From the NCBI RefSeq assembly GCF_003261055.1, contig NZ_CP030073.1:1240001-1304000 (forward strand): DNA of 64,000 nt. The letters are read 5' to 3'. The position numbers and the translations under genes were made by a program. Positions 53,614-62,356 of this stretch are shown piece after piece. The stretch comes from Streptomyces cadmiisoli (GTDB lineage: Bacteria > Actinomycetota > Actinomycetes > Streptomycetales > Streptomycetaceae). A model generated the notes under the pieces. The model was given only the letters and a program-made list of their open reading frames with translations, ran no database searches and was not told where the DNA came from. The first letter of the stretch is position 1, and each line of letters starts with the position of its first letter.

Positions 53614-54340
53614 AGGTATACCTTTCCTTCCATCTGTCTCGCGCGTCTGACACACGAGATGGATGGCCGCGGCTACAAATGTGTGAACGTGCAGCGCGGT
53701 CATAGGCGTCGCCGCATGACTATGAGAAGCACTCTCGGCCGCCGGCGCCGCTGCTCTGCTGCCACGCGATTTCGCGTGGGCGCGGCGCTACGGTCACGGA
53801 GCTCGCTGTGCAGGAACTTCGCCAGCCGGGGCGTGCCCCCGGTTGCGGCTCTCACTTGTAGACACTAGTCGCGCACCCGGGATGCGGCATCTTGAAACGA
53901 ACAGCTCCGGCGGCACCCGGTGAAGTGCCCGCGCCGCGCACGACTCCGAGGCACCGATTTCTGAGCGCCGGATCAGCGCGAGTACCGCACCTGCGCCGCG
54001 TCGCCGACCCGGCCCCGCAACCAGGGAGCCGCCGCTGGTGACCTCAACTCCCCTGCGTCTCACCATTTCTGACAAGGCGTCGGGCACGGCGGGGAAACCT
54101 CGGCCCGCAGGACCCATGGCCGCACACCCGGCACGGCGGGTGGCACGTCCAGGGGCCGCCGGACCGACCGCACCTGCCCACGGCACAGTCCGCGGTACAC
54201 ACGGCCGAGGTTCCCGGCGTCCCCGTTCGCGGCGTTCACACATGGGGGCGGTACAGCTCTACCGGCGGCCGTCGCGGCGCACACATCCCCCGGATGGAGC
54301 ATGCCGCCCGCTCCGGCTTGCCGCCGCAGCACGGCGGGGT

Positions 54341-54445
54341 CCCGACCTGCGCGGATCCGACCTGCACACGTCCGATTTGCACGTGCCCGACCGGTGCGTG
54401 TCCGACCTGCACATGTCCGACCGGTGCGTGTCCGACCGGTGCGGC
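54341..54445. repeat. 15-nt tandem repeat, seven degenerate copies
   Basis: Units beginning (T/C)CCGA recur every 15 nt from 54341 to 54445 (for example TCCGACCTGCACATG). In one forward frame they encode five-residue units of the type S-D-L-H-x or S-D-R-C-V, resembling pentapeptide repeats, but the surrounding frame has no other support. Confidence 0.85.
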
Positions 54446-54714
54446 TCGGCACCCGGGAGCCGGCGGCCCGCCGGTCTCCGCGGCCCCACCGGGGTCCAGG
54501 GCCGCTGCCGCACCGAGCGGGCCCGCCGCGGATCGCTCCCTGTATCCGGCACGAAGGACCGGGTCGCCCCTGCCGGCCCCGGTGACCGCGTGACCACGCC
54601 GCGCGCCCGGACCGCGCCGCCCCTGCCGGTACGCGGCGAGGCGGCCACGCTGTGTGCGCGCCGTCCCGCCCCCAGCCGGGCCTGTGCGAGCCGCCCTCAG
54701 CGGGCTCGCCCGCG

Positions 54715-54735
54715 CCCCCCCCCCCCCCCCCCCCC
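54715..54735. repeat. Homopolymer run of 21 C
   Basis: An uninterrupted C tract between GCG and GCCGATC. Such runs are prone to slippage in cells and in sequencing, so the exact length should be treated with care. Confidence 0.8.
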
Positions 54736-54853
54736 GCCGATCCGCACCGTCACAGCACCCGTCCGCCCCACCCTCGGGCGCGGAGCCGAGGACGGGGCGG
54801 ACGGACCTGTGGACGTGGCACCACGTCCCGGGCGCGGAGGACCGGCCGGTCGG

Positions 54854-55582
54854 TCAGCGGGCGGTGCCGAAGTTCTGCGTCCAGTAGTTACCGGGCTGCG
54901 CGAGCCCGACACCTATCTCCTTGAATGCACAGTTCAAGATGTTGCGCTTGTGGCCGGGGCTGGACATCCAGCCCGCCATGACCTGCTCGGGGCTGGAGTA
55001 GCCGTAGGCGACGTTCTCCCCGTAGGTCTGCCACTGGTAGCCGGCCCGCGTGATCCGCTCGCCCGGGTCCGAACCGTCGGAGCCCGTGTGCGACATGTTC
55101 CGCTGGGCGGCCATGTCCGCGCTGTGGTCCTGGGCGGCCTTGGACAGCTTCGCGTTCAGCTTCACCGGTGAGCAACCGGCCTTGCCGCGCTCGCTGTTGA
55201 CCAGGTTCACGATGCTCGCCACGGCGCCGGACGCCGGGGCCGCCGCGCCGTCGGTGCCCGGGGAAGCGGCGGGAGCATCGGGCTCGGCGGCCTCCGGCGA
55301 GGCCGGCTGGGCGGGTGCTTCAGGGGCCGGCGGAGCGGGGTCCTCGGAAGCCGGCGGAGCCGGTGCCTGCGAGGCCGGCGGCGCGGTCCGCTCACCGCCC
55401 TTCCACCGCTCCTTCGACGCCGCGTTCTTCCACTGCCCCCACTGGCCGGGGGACGACGGGGCGGCCTCGGCGCTCGGATCGTCGAAACAGGCCATGGCGG
55501 CGGTCGGTACTGCCAGCGCGCTCAGCGCGACGGCAGCGATGGCCATGTGCCGATGGCGGGTCTTCCGGCGGTGCTTCCTCAT
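54854..55582 (-). CDS. Secreted CAP-domain (SCP/PR-1-like) protein
   Basis: 242 residues from the ATG at 55582 (GAGG 5 nt upstream). The signal peptide (MAIAAVALSALAVPTAAMA after a basic start) is followed by a Pro/Ala linker (PPASEDPAPPAPEAPAQP) and a CAP domain (about 120-242). The latter has SIVNLVNSERGKAGCSPVKLN, DHSADMAAQRNMSHTG, YGENVAYGYSSPEQVMAGWM, SPGHKRNILNCAFKEIGVG and a C-terminal NYWTQNFG. The His and Glu of the CAP cavity are present. These proteins are extracellular, and their bacterial function is unknown. Confidence 0.9.
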   Translation of the reverse strand: MRKHRRKTRHRHMAIAAVALSALAVPTAAMACFDDPSAEAAPSSPGQWGQWKNAASKERWKGGERTAPPASQAPAPPASEDPAPPAPEAPAQPASPEAAEPDAPAASPGTDGAAAPASGAVASIVNLVNSERGKAGCSPVKLNAKLSKAAQDHSADMAAQRNMSHTGSDGSDPGERITRAGYQWQTYGENVAYGYSSPEQVMAGWMSSPGHKRNILNCAFKEIGVGLAQPGNYWTQNFGTAR

Positions 55583-55677
55583 GTGGACCTCGCTCGGTCG
55601 TCGCGGTGGGTCTCCGACGGGCTCGGCGCTGCCTGAATGCTGGGCCTGACCTGCGGGGACGCCTTCGGGGGCCGTCA

Positions 55678-55706
55678 TTGTTAAAACCTGAGTGAGCAGC
55701 GGGCAA
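55678..55706 (-). promoter_or_regulatory. Putative promoter of the CAP gene
   Basis: On the minus strand TTGCCC (55706-55701) and TAACAA (55683-55678) are 17 bp apart. The expected start near 55671 leaves a leader of about 90 nt. Confidence 0.5.
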
Positions 55707-56163
55707 CGAGCACCACTACTACCCGGCCTCGTAGTCACCGAAGGCTCTTGAAGCGGGCGCGCGAGTGTGCCGACCCGGCTCACCGGAGCGCGGCGTGAGC
55801 TGACAGCCCCTCAGGACGCCCCGGAGGAAGGGCGTACGGCATCAACGCACCGGGCGGCCCGCACACCCTCGAACGATGTGCACCATTTGCCTGGTTCAAT
55901 GCGGCAAGTCCCGCAATATCACCCAGAGATCAAGTACTACCGAGCCACGTTGACGCCCGAAGCGCACGTGACGGATGCCACTTCGATCCCTTGCAACCAT
56001 TTCCAGAACGGGGGTCGCCAAGCAGAGGACGGCGGTCACGTAACGGACGACTCCCCGCACTTCCGCCACCCCGGCGAGGCCGCCACCTGCCCCACTAGCC
56101 CGAGCGGGCGGGACACAACGGGACATACAACACGATGAGCTGACTTACTGTCATAGTGCGGTC
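55707..56163. other. Spacer between the CAP and M1 peptidase genes, no gene recognised
   Basis: The 628-bp divergent gap is less GC-rich than average. A forward frame at 55767-56138 has no ribosome binding site or known motif. Near its right end, TGACTTACTGTCA (56141-56153) and CATAGT (56152-56157) may be part of a promoter for the peptidase. Confidence 0.4.
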
Positions 56164-56210
56164 ATGAAGATCACGACTGCCGGCAGCCGGGACGCCTTCC
56201 GGCCCTCGCG

Positions 56211-57800
56211 GTGACGGCGCCCTTCACGCGCCCACCGCGGGAGCCGGCGCGGACGGAGCGCCCCCCACGTGGGCTCCGCACGCGCCGGACCGTGCTCGCC
56301 GTCGCCGTCACCGGTGTCGTCGCGATCACCGGGGCCGTCGTGATCTCCGGAGCCCTCTCGCACGAGGGCGGACGGTCCCCCGCGCACCGCGGCACCGGTG
56401 CCCCGGGGCCGTCCGGCGCCTCGTCGGGCCCCGCCCCGTCCCCCGGTGCCGCGGGCATCGGGGACCCGCTCGTGCCGCTCGACGGCAACGGCGGCTACAC
56501 GGTCCGCCACTACACGCTCGACTTCGACTGGAAGGCACCCAGGACACCCTTCGACGCCCGCACCACCATCAGCGCGACCGCCACACACGCCCTGTCCCGC
56601 TTCAACCTCGACTTCGCCGGCAACACCCTTCGCACGGTCACCGTCGACGGCGCACCGGCGACCGCCGTACGCGACGGCGACGAACTCGTCATCACCCCCG
56701 ACCAGCCCATCCCGCACGGCCGGACCTTCACCGTCCAGGTCGCCTACACCGCCGACCCCACGCAGCAGCGGCAGCGCAGCGACGCGATCCAGACGTACGG
56801 CTGGGTGCCGACGCCCGACGGCACCGTGCTCTGCCTCCAGCCCAATGGCGCCAAGATGGTCTTCCCGGCCAACGATCACCCCAGCCTGCGGGCGCCGGTC
56901 ACCTTCCGCATCACCACCCCACCGGGTCTCAGCGCGGTCGCCAACGGCCGGCTCGTCGAGCGCCTCGGGCAGCCCGGCGGACGGGTCCGGTGGACGTACG
57001 ACTCCGAGAACGCGATCGCCGCCCAGCTGCTCCAGGTCGCGATCGGAAAGTTCACCTTCGTGGACAGCACCGGCCCCCGCGGGCTGCCCGTCCGGGACGT
57101 GGTCCCCGGCGGCCTGGTCGGCGGCACCGAGTCGTACCGCGCCCTGACCGCCGAGCACCTGGCCTGGCTGGAGCAGCGGCTCGGCCCGTACCCCTTCCGC
57201 CGCTACGGCGTCCTGGTCGGGGACACCGACCTGCCGGTGGCCCTGGAGACCCAGTCGCTGTCCGTCGTACCGAGGGCGAACCTGCTGGGCGACAAGGTCT
57301 ACGCGGAACGCGACCTGGTGCACGAGCTGGCCCACCAGTGGACCGGCAACAGTGTCGCCCTCCGGCGCTGGTCGGACCTGTGGCTGAGCGAGGGACACGC
57401 CCGCTTCTACGAACGTCTCTACTCCGACACGCACGGCGGGGACAGCTTCGAGGCCGCGATGCGGGCGGCGTACCAGCAGCACGACCAGTGGCGCCACGAC
57501 GACGGGGCGCCCGCCGAACCCGGCGAGCAGACCCTGTTCAAGCGGATGCGGTACGACGGTTCGGCGCTGGTGCTCTACGCCCTGCGGGAGAAGGTCGGCG
57601 AGAAGACCTTCGACAAGATCGAACGGACCTGGGTGACGAAGTACCGCGGCCGGGCCGCCGGCACCCGCGACTTCATCACGCTCGCGTCGGCGGTGGCCGG
57701 GCAGGACCTGACCCCGTTCCTCACCCCGTGGCTGCACGGGCAGCGCACACCGCCCATGCCGGGGCACCCCGATTGGCAGGTGGACCCCGTCGAGGACTGA
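56211..57800 (+). CDS. M1-family zinc metallopeptidase, membrane-anchored
   Basis: 529 residues from a GTG at 56211. One membrane segment (about 27-49) and a Pro/Ser linker precede a short M1 aminopeptidase (about 95-529). The zinc site is complete: HELAHQW (His371, Glu372, His375) and the third ligand Glu394 in WLSEGHARFYE, spaced as in the HExxH-x18-E clan. The GxMEN exopeptidase motif is altered to ALETQSLS, so substrate recognition may differ. The C-terminal domain of longer M1 enzymes is absent. A 16-codon ORF (56164-56214) ends over the start codon (GTGA). Confidence 0.87.
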   Translation: MTAPFTRPPREPARTERPPRGLRTRRTVLAVAVTGVVAITGAVVISGALSHEGGRSPAHRGTGAPGPSGASSGPAPSPGAAGIGDPLVPLDGNGGYTVRHYTLDFDWKAPRTPFDARTTISATATHALSRFNLDFAGNTLRTVTVDGAPATAVRDGDELVITPDQPIPHGRTFTVQVAYTADPTQQRQRSDAIQTYGWVPTPDGTVLCLQPNGAKMVFPANDHPSLRAPVTFRITTPPGLSAVANGRLVERLGQPGGRVRWTYDSENAIAAQLLQVAIGKFTFVDSTGPRGLPVRDVVPGGLVGGTESYRALTAEHLAWLEQRLGPYPFRRYGVLVGDTDLPVALETQSLSVVPRANLLGDKVYAERDLVHELAHQWTGNSVALRRWSDLWLSEGHARFYERLYSDTHGGDSFEAAMRAAYQQHDQWRHDDGAPAEPGEQTLFKRMRYDGSALVLYALREKVGEKTFDKIERTWVTKYRGRAAGTRDFITLASAVAGQDLTPFLTPWLHGQRTPPMPGHPDWQVDPVED

Positions 57801-58028
57801 GCCGTCACACCGCCGGTGCGAGGACGCACCGTGCGGTGCTTCGCCGTGCGCCGACACACCGTCACCGAAGCCCGCGGACTGCCGCCGACCGGGTGGCCTC
57901 TGCCGCGCCGCTGGTCCAGGCCGGTGACGCTCGGCGCGACGTGGCGTGTCGGGCACGGAAACGTACGAGGGGTGTGAAGGGCAACTCCGTTGTCCTGGTT
58001 GCGACGAGCGTGCTCGGAGGCCCCTGCC

Positions 58029-60014
58029 ATGAACAAACGTGCCGCCCCCCGTATCCCCGACGCCCTGCGCGGGCACCGCCCGGTCATCTGCGCGACGGCG
58101 TCGGCTGCGCTGATGGTGTCGCTGCTCGTGCCGCTCCTCAGCGGCCCGTCGGCCGACGAGACGGCGGACGAACGGCGCCTCCAGGAAGCGTTCAAGGACG
58201 CCGCGCGGGAGTATCACGTACCGCCCAACGTCCTCATGGGCGTGTCCTACCTCCAGTCCCGCTGGGACTCCCATCCCGGCGCGCCGAGCGTCGTCGGCGG
58301 CTACGGACCGATGCACCTGGTGGACGCCCACCCGCCCAAGAACACGGCCGCACCGCGCGACGGCGACACGAGCGCGTACGCGGGTCCGCCGGCCTCCCGC
58401 GGGGCGAAGGCCGACGGCGGCCGCGCGGATGCCACCCTGCAACGCGCCGCCCGGCTGACCGGTGTGCCGGCGGAGAAGCTGCGCACGGACGTCACCGCCA
58501 ATGTGCGCGGCGGCGCGGCACTCCTCGCGGCCGCGCAGCGACAGCTCGGCAAACCGCTCAGCGCCGACCCGACCGACTGGTTCGAGGCGGTGTCGCGCTT
58601 CCCCGGCACCGACGACACGGCGTCGGCCAGAACGTACGCGAACGACGTCTTCTCGGTGATCCACCGGGGAGCGCGCCGCACCACCGACGCGGGGCAGCTC
58701 GTCTTCCTGCCCGCCAGCCCGAAGGTGCTGCCGCGCCCGCAGGAGCCGCGGCGCCCGAAGGAGGTCGAGTGCCCGAAGGAGCTGGCCTGCTCGTGGCTCG
58801 CCGCGCCCTACGTCGAGATCGGTGACGACGAGTACGGCAACTACGACCCGTCGGACCGGCCCGAGGACCAGAAGATCGACTACATCGTCATCCACGACAC
58901 GGAGGCGCGGCTGGCCTCCATGCTGCAGACCGTCCAGGAGCCGACGGAACCGTCGTGGCACTACTCGATCCGCTCCAAGGACGGTCACATCACACAGCAC
59001 GTCAGGACCAAGGACGCGGCCCGCCATTCCGGCAGCCAGTTCGTCAACGCCCGCTCGATCGGCATCGAGCATGAAGGTTTCCTCACCCAGCCCGACACCT
59101 GGTACACGGAGCAGATGTACCAGTCGTCGGCCCGTCTGGTGCGCTACCTGGCGAAGAAGTACGACATCCCGCTCGACCGGCAGCACATCTTCGGCCACGA
59201 CAACGTCCCGTCCCCGACCGCCTCGACCATCCCCCACATGCACGACGACCCCGGCCCGTTCTGGGACTGGCAGCACTACTTCGAACTCCTCGGCGCCCCG
59301 CTGCGCGCGACGGCCGGTCAGAACAGCGACATGGTGACCGTGCTGCCCGACTTCCACAGCCACAAGCCCCTGTTCACGGGCTGCACCGACAGTGGCGCAC
59401 GGTGCGCCGCGCACGGCTCCAGCGCGGTCCGCCTGCACACCGAGCCGCGCGACGACGCCGACCTCATCCAGGACCCGGGCCGGCGCCCCGACGGCGAGGA
59501 CTCCACGGAGGACGTCAACGACCTGGGGTCGCGCGTCTCCACCGGCCAGAGCTTCGCGGTCGCCGAGCGCCGGGGCGACTGGACGGCGATCTGGTACCTG
59601 GGCAACAAGGCCTGGTTCAAGAACCCCAAGAACAGCCCGACGGCCGTCGGCGCGTCGGGCCGGATGGTGACGCCGAAGGAGGGCTCGGGCGAGATCGCGG
59701 TCTACGGCCGCGCCCACCCGGAGGGCGACGCCTACCCCGACGACGTGTCGGAGCCGCCCATCTCCCCGCTCCCGTACAGCTTCCCGGAGGGCCAGCGGTA
59801 CGTGACGCAGGACCGCATCGTCGGCTCCTACGTCGAGAAGGCGGCCGCGAACGACGGAGGCAATCTCGTGGTGGAGGGCGACGACGAGTACTACGAGATC
59901 CAGTTCGGCCACCGGCTCGCCTACGTCCTGGCGAGCGAGGTGGACGTGGTGAACGTGACCGCCACCGCCGGAGCCCCGCCGTCGGCGCCGGCGGCGCGCG
60001 ATCCGCTGCGCTGA
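58029..60014 (+). CDS. Secreted N-acetylmuramoyl-L-alanine amidase (Amidase_2) with SLT-like N-domain
   Basis: 661 residues from the ATG at 58029 (GGAGG 9 nt upstream). A signal or anchor segment (about 18-42) is followed by a helical region like lytic-transglycosylase domains (EYHVPPNVLMGVSYLQSRWD to VVGGYGPMHL), whose catalytic Glu is replaced by Gln. The Amidase_2 domain (about 275-420) has the zinc ligands: IDYIVIHDTEA (about 286), SIGIEHEG and IFGHDNVPSPT. The C-terminal 230 residues form SH3-like repeats. It cuts the amide bond between muramic acid and the peptide stem. A terminator follows. Confidence 0.9.
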   Translation: MNKRAAPRIPDALRGHRPVICATASAALMVSLLVPLLSGPSADETADERRLQEAFKDAAREYHVPPNVLMGVSYLQSRWDSHPGAPSVVGGYGPMHLVDAHPPKNTAAPRDGDTSAYAGPPASRGAKADGGRADATLQRAARLTGVPAEKLRTDVTANVRGGAALLAAAQRQLGKPLSADPTDWFEAVSRFPGTDDTASARTYANDVFSVIHRGARRTTDAGQLVFLPASPKVLPRPQEPRRPKEVECPKELACSWLAAPYVEIGDDEYGNYDPSDRPEDQKIDYIVIHDTEARLASMLQTVQEPTEPSWHYSIRSKDGHITQHVRTKDAARHSGSQFVNARSIGIEHEGFLTQPDTWYTEQMYQSSARLVRYLAKKYDIPLDRQHIFGHDNVPSPTASTIPHMHDDPGPFWDWQHYFELLGAPLRATAGQNSDMVTVLPDFHSHKPLFTGCTDSGARCAAHGSSAVRLHTEPRDDADLIQDPGRRPDGEDSTEDVNDLGSRVSTGQSFAVAERRGDWTAIWYLGNKAWFKNPKNSPTAVGASGRMVTPKEGSGEIAVYGRAHPEGDAYPDDVSEPPISPLPYSFPEGQRYVTQDRIVGSYVEKAAANDGGNLVVEGDDEYYEIQFGHRLAYVLASEVDVVNVTATAGAPPSAPAARDPLR

Positions 60015-60074
60015 CCCCGTCCGGGCACCGGCGGGCCACCGCGGCCGCCGGTGCCGAACAGCCCGGGACACGGG

Positions 60075-60110
60075 CCTGGCCCGTCACCACGGGGGGAGTG
60101 ACGGGCCAGG
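60075..60110 (+). terminator. Terminator after the amidase gene
   Basis: CCTGGCCCGTCAC (60075-60087) pairs perfectly with GTGACGGGCCAGG (60098-60110) around a 10-nt loop. Confidence 0.75.
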
Positions 60111-60218
60111 TCTGCGTCCACAGTGCCATACGCGCCCCGAACGCGCCCGGTTCGCGGGCGAATTCGTCATGTCCGTGAACATGTTCGCTGCCGGGCGTCC
60201 ACGACGTCCGCGGATCGT

Positions 60219-60395
60219 TCAGCCTCCCGTCGAAACGTCGTCGATCCGCTCGCCCTCGGCCTGGGACGGTTCGGTCCTGGGCACATCGGGGTGCTGTTCC
60301 GCGCTGCGCTCGCCCGGTTCGTCGCGTTCACCCTCGGCCTGCGAGGGGGTGTGGGAGTAGACCCACTGATCAAAATCCGAGGCTCCGGATTGCAT
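60219..60395 (-). CDS. Small acidic hydrophilic protein (58 residues) with a repeated SQAEGER motif
   Basis: The ORF starts ATG at 60395 with a near-perfect ribosome binding site (AAAGGAGG, 6 nt spacing) and ends at a TGA at 60219-60221. The protein starts MQSGASDFDQWVYSHTP and carries PSQAEGER twice (about 17-24 and 43-50). It is acidic and likely disordered, without Cys, signal or membrane segment. It lies 72 bp after the coiled-coil gene on the same strand and is probably co-transcribed. Function is unknown. Confidence 0.7.
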   Translation of the reverse strand: MQSGASDFDQWVYSHTPSQAEGERDEPGERSAEQHPDVPRTEPSQAEGERIDDVSTGG

Positions 60396-60467
60396 GACGG
60401 GCCTCCTTTGTCCGCTGTCCCCATCCTCCTCCCTGGGCCGTACGGGTGCGAGCCCTCGCCCAGGCCC

Positions 60468-61340
60468 TCAGGGGGACAGCCGATCGACCGCCGCCGCCGC
60501 GGTCCCGGCCTGCTTCCTGGCCTCGCGGACACGGCGGTCGGCGAACCTGACCCGTTCGCGTGCCTGGCCTTCGGCGGTCCGGGCCTGCCGGTGCTCCTCC
60601 TGCGCACGGCGCAGTTCCTCGGTGAGGTCGCGGACCCGCTGCTGAAGCCGCTCCACCCGCTGCCCGGCCTCCTCCGCCTCGTGGCCGACGCTCTCCGCCT
60701 CCTCCTCGGCGGCCCGCAGCGCTCGCTCGGCGTCCTGCCGGGCGCGGTCGAGCCGCCGCCTGCGCCGCTCGTCCGCCGCGCCGGCGCGCCGGGCCTCGGG
60801 CGAGGGCTTCTCCCGAGCCGTGGAGGCGGCAGCGGCGGTGGTGCGTCGCACGGCCGCCCGGTCCACGTCCGGAAATCCGACGGCCGCGGTCAGCGGCCTC
60901 ACCAGCCGGCCGGTGGCCCACTCCTCGGCGGCCCCGGGATCGGCCAGCACGGCGTGCAGCGTGCTCTCGACCTCCCGCCGCGCCCCCTCGCCGATCGGGT
61001 GCCCGGCCTGAGAGGCGAGCTGTCCGGCCAGCTCGGACAACGTACGGATCAGCACCCGCTGCCTGCGGCCGAGCTCACGCAGCTGCGCGCCGTCGAGATC
61101 TCGATGCGCCTGCCGCAGCCCCTCCCCCAGCCTCAGCAGCGGCTCGACCTCACCGGGCCGCTCACGGACGAGGAGATTGCCGGCCCAGGCCGACAGGCTG
61201 GGGCGCCGCAGTGCGCCGATCGCCCCGGCGAGCGCGCGGTCCCCGGCCTTCCGGGCCGCCGCCGCACGTGCGTCGCGGACGGCGGTGAAGTCCTCGGGCC
61301 GCAGCCCGTACAACTCTTCGGCAACCGCATCCAGGTCCAC
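60468..61340 (-). CDS. Coiled-coil protein of unknown function, conserved type in Streptomyces
   Basis: 290 residues from a GTG at 61340 (GAGGGG upstream). The N-terminal half is a helical domain: AVAEELYGLRPEDFTAVRDAR, LSAWAGNLLVRERPGEVEPLL, LSELAGQLASQAGHPIGEGAR. From about residue 165 it is a long, highly charged coiled coil (RRRRLDRARQDAERALRAAEEE to EARKQAGTAAAAVDRLS). It is cytoplasmic. The N-terminal segment is a recurrent Streptomyces domain without known function. It precedes the small acidic gene. Confidence 0.75.
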   Translation of the reverse strand: MDLDAVAEELYGLRPEDFTAVRDARAAAARKAGDRALAGAIGALRRPSLSAWAGNLLVRERPGEVEPLLRLGEGLRQAHRDLDGAQLRELGRRQRVLIRTLSELAGQLASQAGHPIGEGARREVESTLHAVLADPGAAEEWATGRLVRPLTAAVGFPDVDRAAVRRTTAAAASTAREKPSPEARRAGAADERRRRRLDRARQDAERALRAAEEEAESVGHEAEEAGQRVERLQQRVRDLTEELRRAQEEHRQARTAEGQARERVRFADRRVREARKQAGTAAAAVDRLSP

Positions 61341-61822
61341 CAGGACCCCTCTTCTCGCGCCGTCCCCGCGCTGTCGTAGCGCCGTCGCCGCGCCCTCGTG
61401 GCCACGGTCGCGCCCCGTGGCCTCGCCTCGGTGTTCGCACTTCACAGTGTTCGTGTGGCGGGGTGCTCCCGCCTCCCCGGAACCGGCGCCCGGCCCGCCG
61501 TCGGCGCCCGGCCGCATCCGTCAGTGCTCGTCAGCGCCGGTCGCGGACCCGTTCGCGCTCGTCAGCACCCGTCCGTCCCCGTCGCGTCCGTGCCTGCGTC
61601 CGCAGCCGCGCCGCGCGACGATCGGCGTGGCCTGCGGCGCCCGTTTGTCGCCCCTGGAACAGGGGTTCTCGGCGCACTTCTGCATATATCTGCGCCCTGC
61701 GTGCGCCCAGACACCGCGTCCCGTCCTTCACCGCCCTTCCCGCCCGTCCGGCCGAGGGCCAGGGTGGTCGCATCAGCCGTCGACCCGCGGCTCACAAAGC
61801 CCGCACGTGCAGGAGGTTCGCG
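61341..61822. other. 482-bp divergent spacer without a recognised gene
   Basis: Contains GTCAGCGCC/GCTCGTCAGC-type short repeats at about 61520-61570 and an AT-rich spot (GCATATATCTG, about 61680) that may hold a promoter for the gene at 61823. No coding frame is convincing. Confidence 0.4.
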
Positions 61823-62356
61823 ATGGGACTGACCCAGTGGACGAAGGCGAACGAATGGCTGGCCGCCGCCGCGGAGGACCCGCACGCCTACAAGGGTGAC
61901 TGGCAGCGTGGCGGTGCCGGGATCCATCTGCTGGCCGCCGGGCGTCTGTGGGACGTCCTGATCGTGCCCGCATGTCTGGGCCTGCGCGCCGCGGACATCC
62001 TCGACGATCTTCCGCGCACCGGTACGGGCCCCGTGCTCCTGGACGGCAGACGACGCGAGATCGGCTTCTTCCTGCCACCAGATCCGGCACCGACCTGGGT
62101 GGGCGACGCGAGCCGCTACATCACCCGGGGAGGCTGGATCGCCGCCCCGGCTCCCCACTGCCGGTGGGGCGACCTGCGCTGGCTCGTACCGCCCGACGGA
62201 AGCGGCGCGCTGACCACGGCAGACACCATGGAACTCGCCCTGTACCGGGCGACCCAGGAACTGGCCCACTGCCACGGCGCCCCCGCACACGCCTGCCGGC
62301 CGCCGCACCGGAGCACACCCGTCACCGCCGGCGCTCCGGTCCTCCGGGAGAGATGA
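61823..62356 (+). CDS. Conserved Streptomyces hypothetical protein (GWxP/primase-polymerase-like fold uncertain)
   Basis: 177 residues; AGGAGG lies 6 nt before the ATG. The pattern GRLWDVLIVPACLGLRAADIL, GPVLLDGRRREIGFFLPPD, RGGWIAAPAP and RWLVPPDGSGALTTADTMELALYRAT is one I recognise from a family common in streptomycetes. Its alternating strands recall the N-terminal part of bifunctional primase-polymerase proteins, but no catalytic residues can be assigned. The last 30 residues are Pro/His/Arg-rich and variable. It is probably cytoplasmic. Function is unknown. Confidence 0.72.
   Translation: MGLTQWTKANEWLAAAAEDPHAYKGDWQRGGAGIHLLAAGRLWDVLIVPACLGLRAADILDDLPRTGTGPVLLDGRRREIGFFLPPDPAPTWVGDASRYITRGGWIAAPAPHCRWGDLRWLVPPDGSGALTTADTMELALYRATQELAHCHGAPAHACRPPHRSTPVTAGAPVLRER

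Larger units (their letters stand above)
53614..54853. other. 1.24-kb region without a recognised gene
   Basis: Open frames on both strands are Arg/Pro-rich and lack ribosome binding sites. The region holds a seven-copy 15-nt repeat (54341-54445) and a run of 21 C (54715-54735). The left part (53620-53960) is less GC-rich and probably holds the promoter of the Gly-rich gene, though no clear -35/-10 pair was found. Confidence 0.5.

Noticed and set aside
53794..54243. 149-residue minus-strand frame
   Set aside because: It is Arg/Gly/Pro-rich without motifs, and the codon pattern and lack of a ribosome binding site fit non-coding DNA.
57826..57845. GCACCG/CGGTGC palindrome after the M1 peptidase gene
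   Set aside because: The stem is only 6 bp with a 2-nt loop, too weak to call a terminator.
56151..60071. 1306-residue open frame on the minus strand
   Set aside because: It spans two well-supported plus-strand genes (M1 peptidase and amidase) and is a composition artefact.
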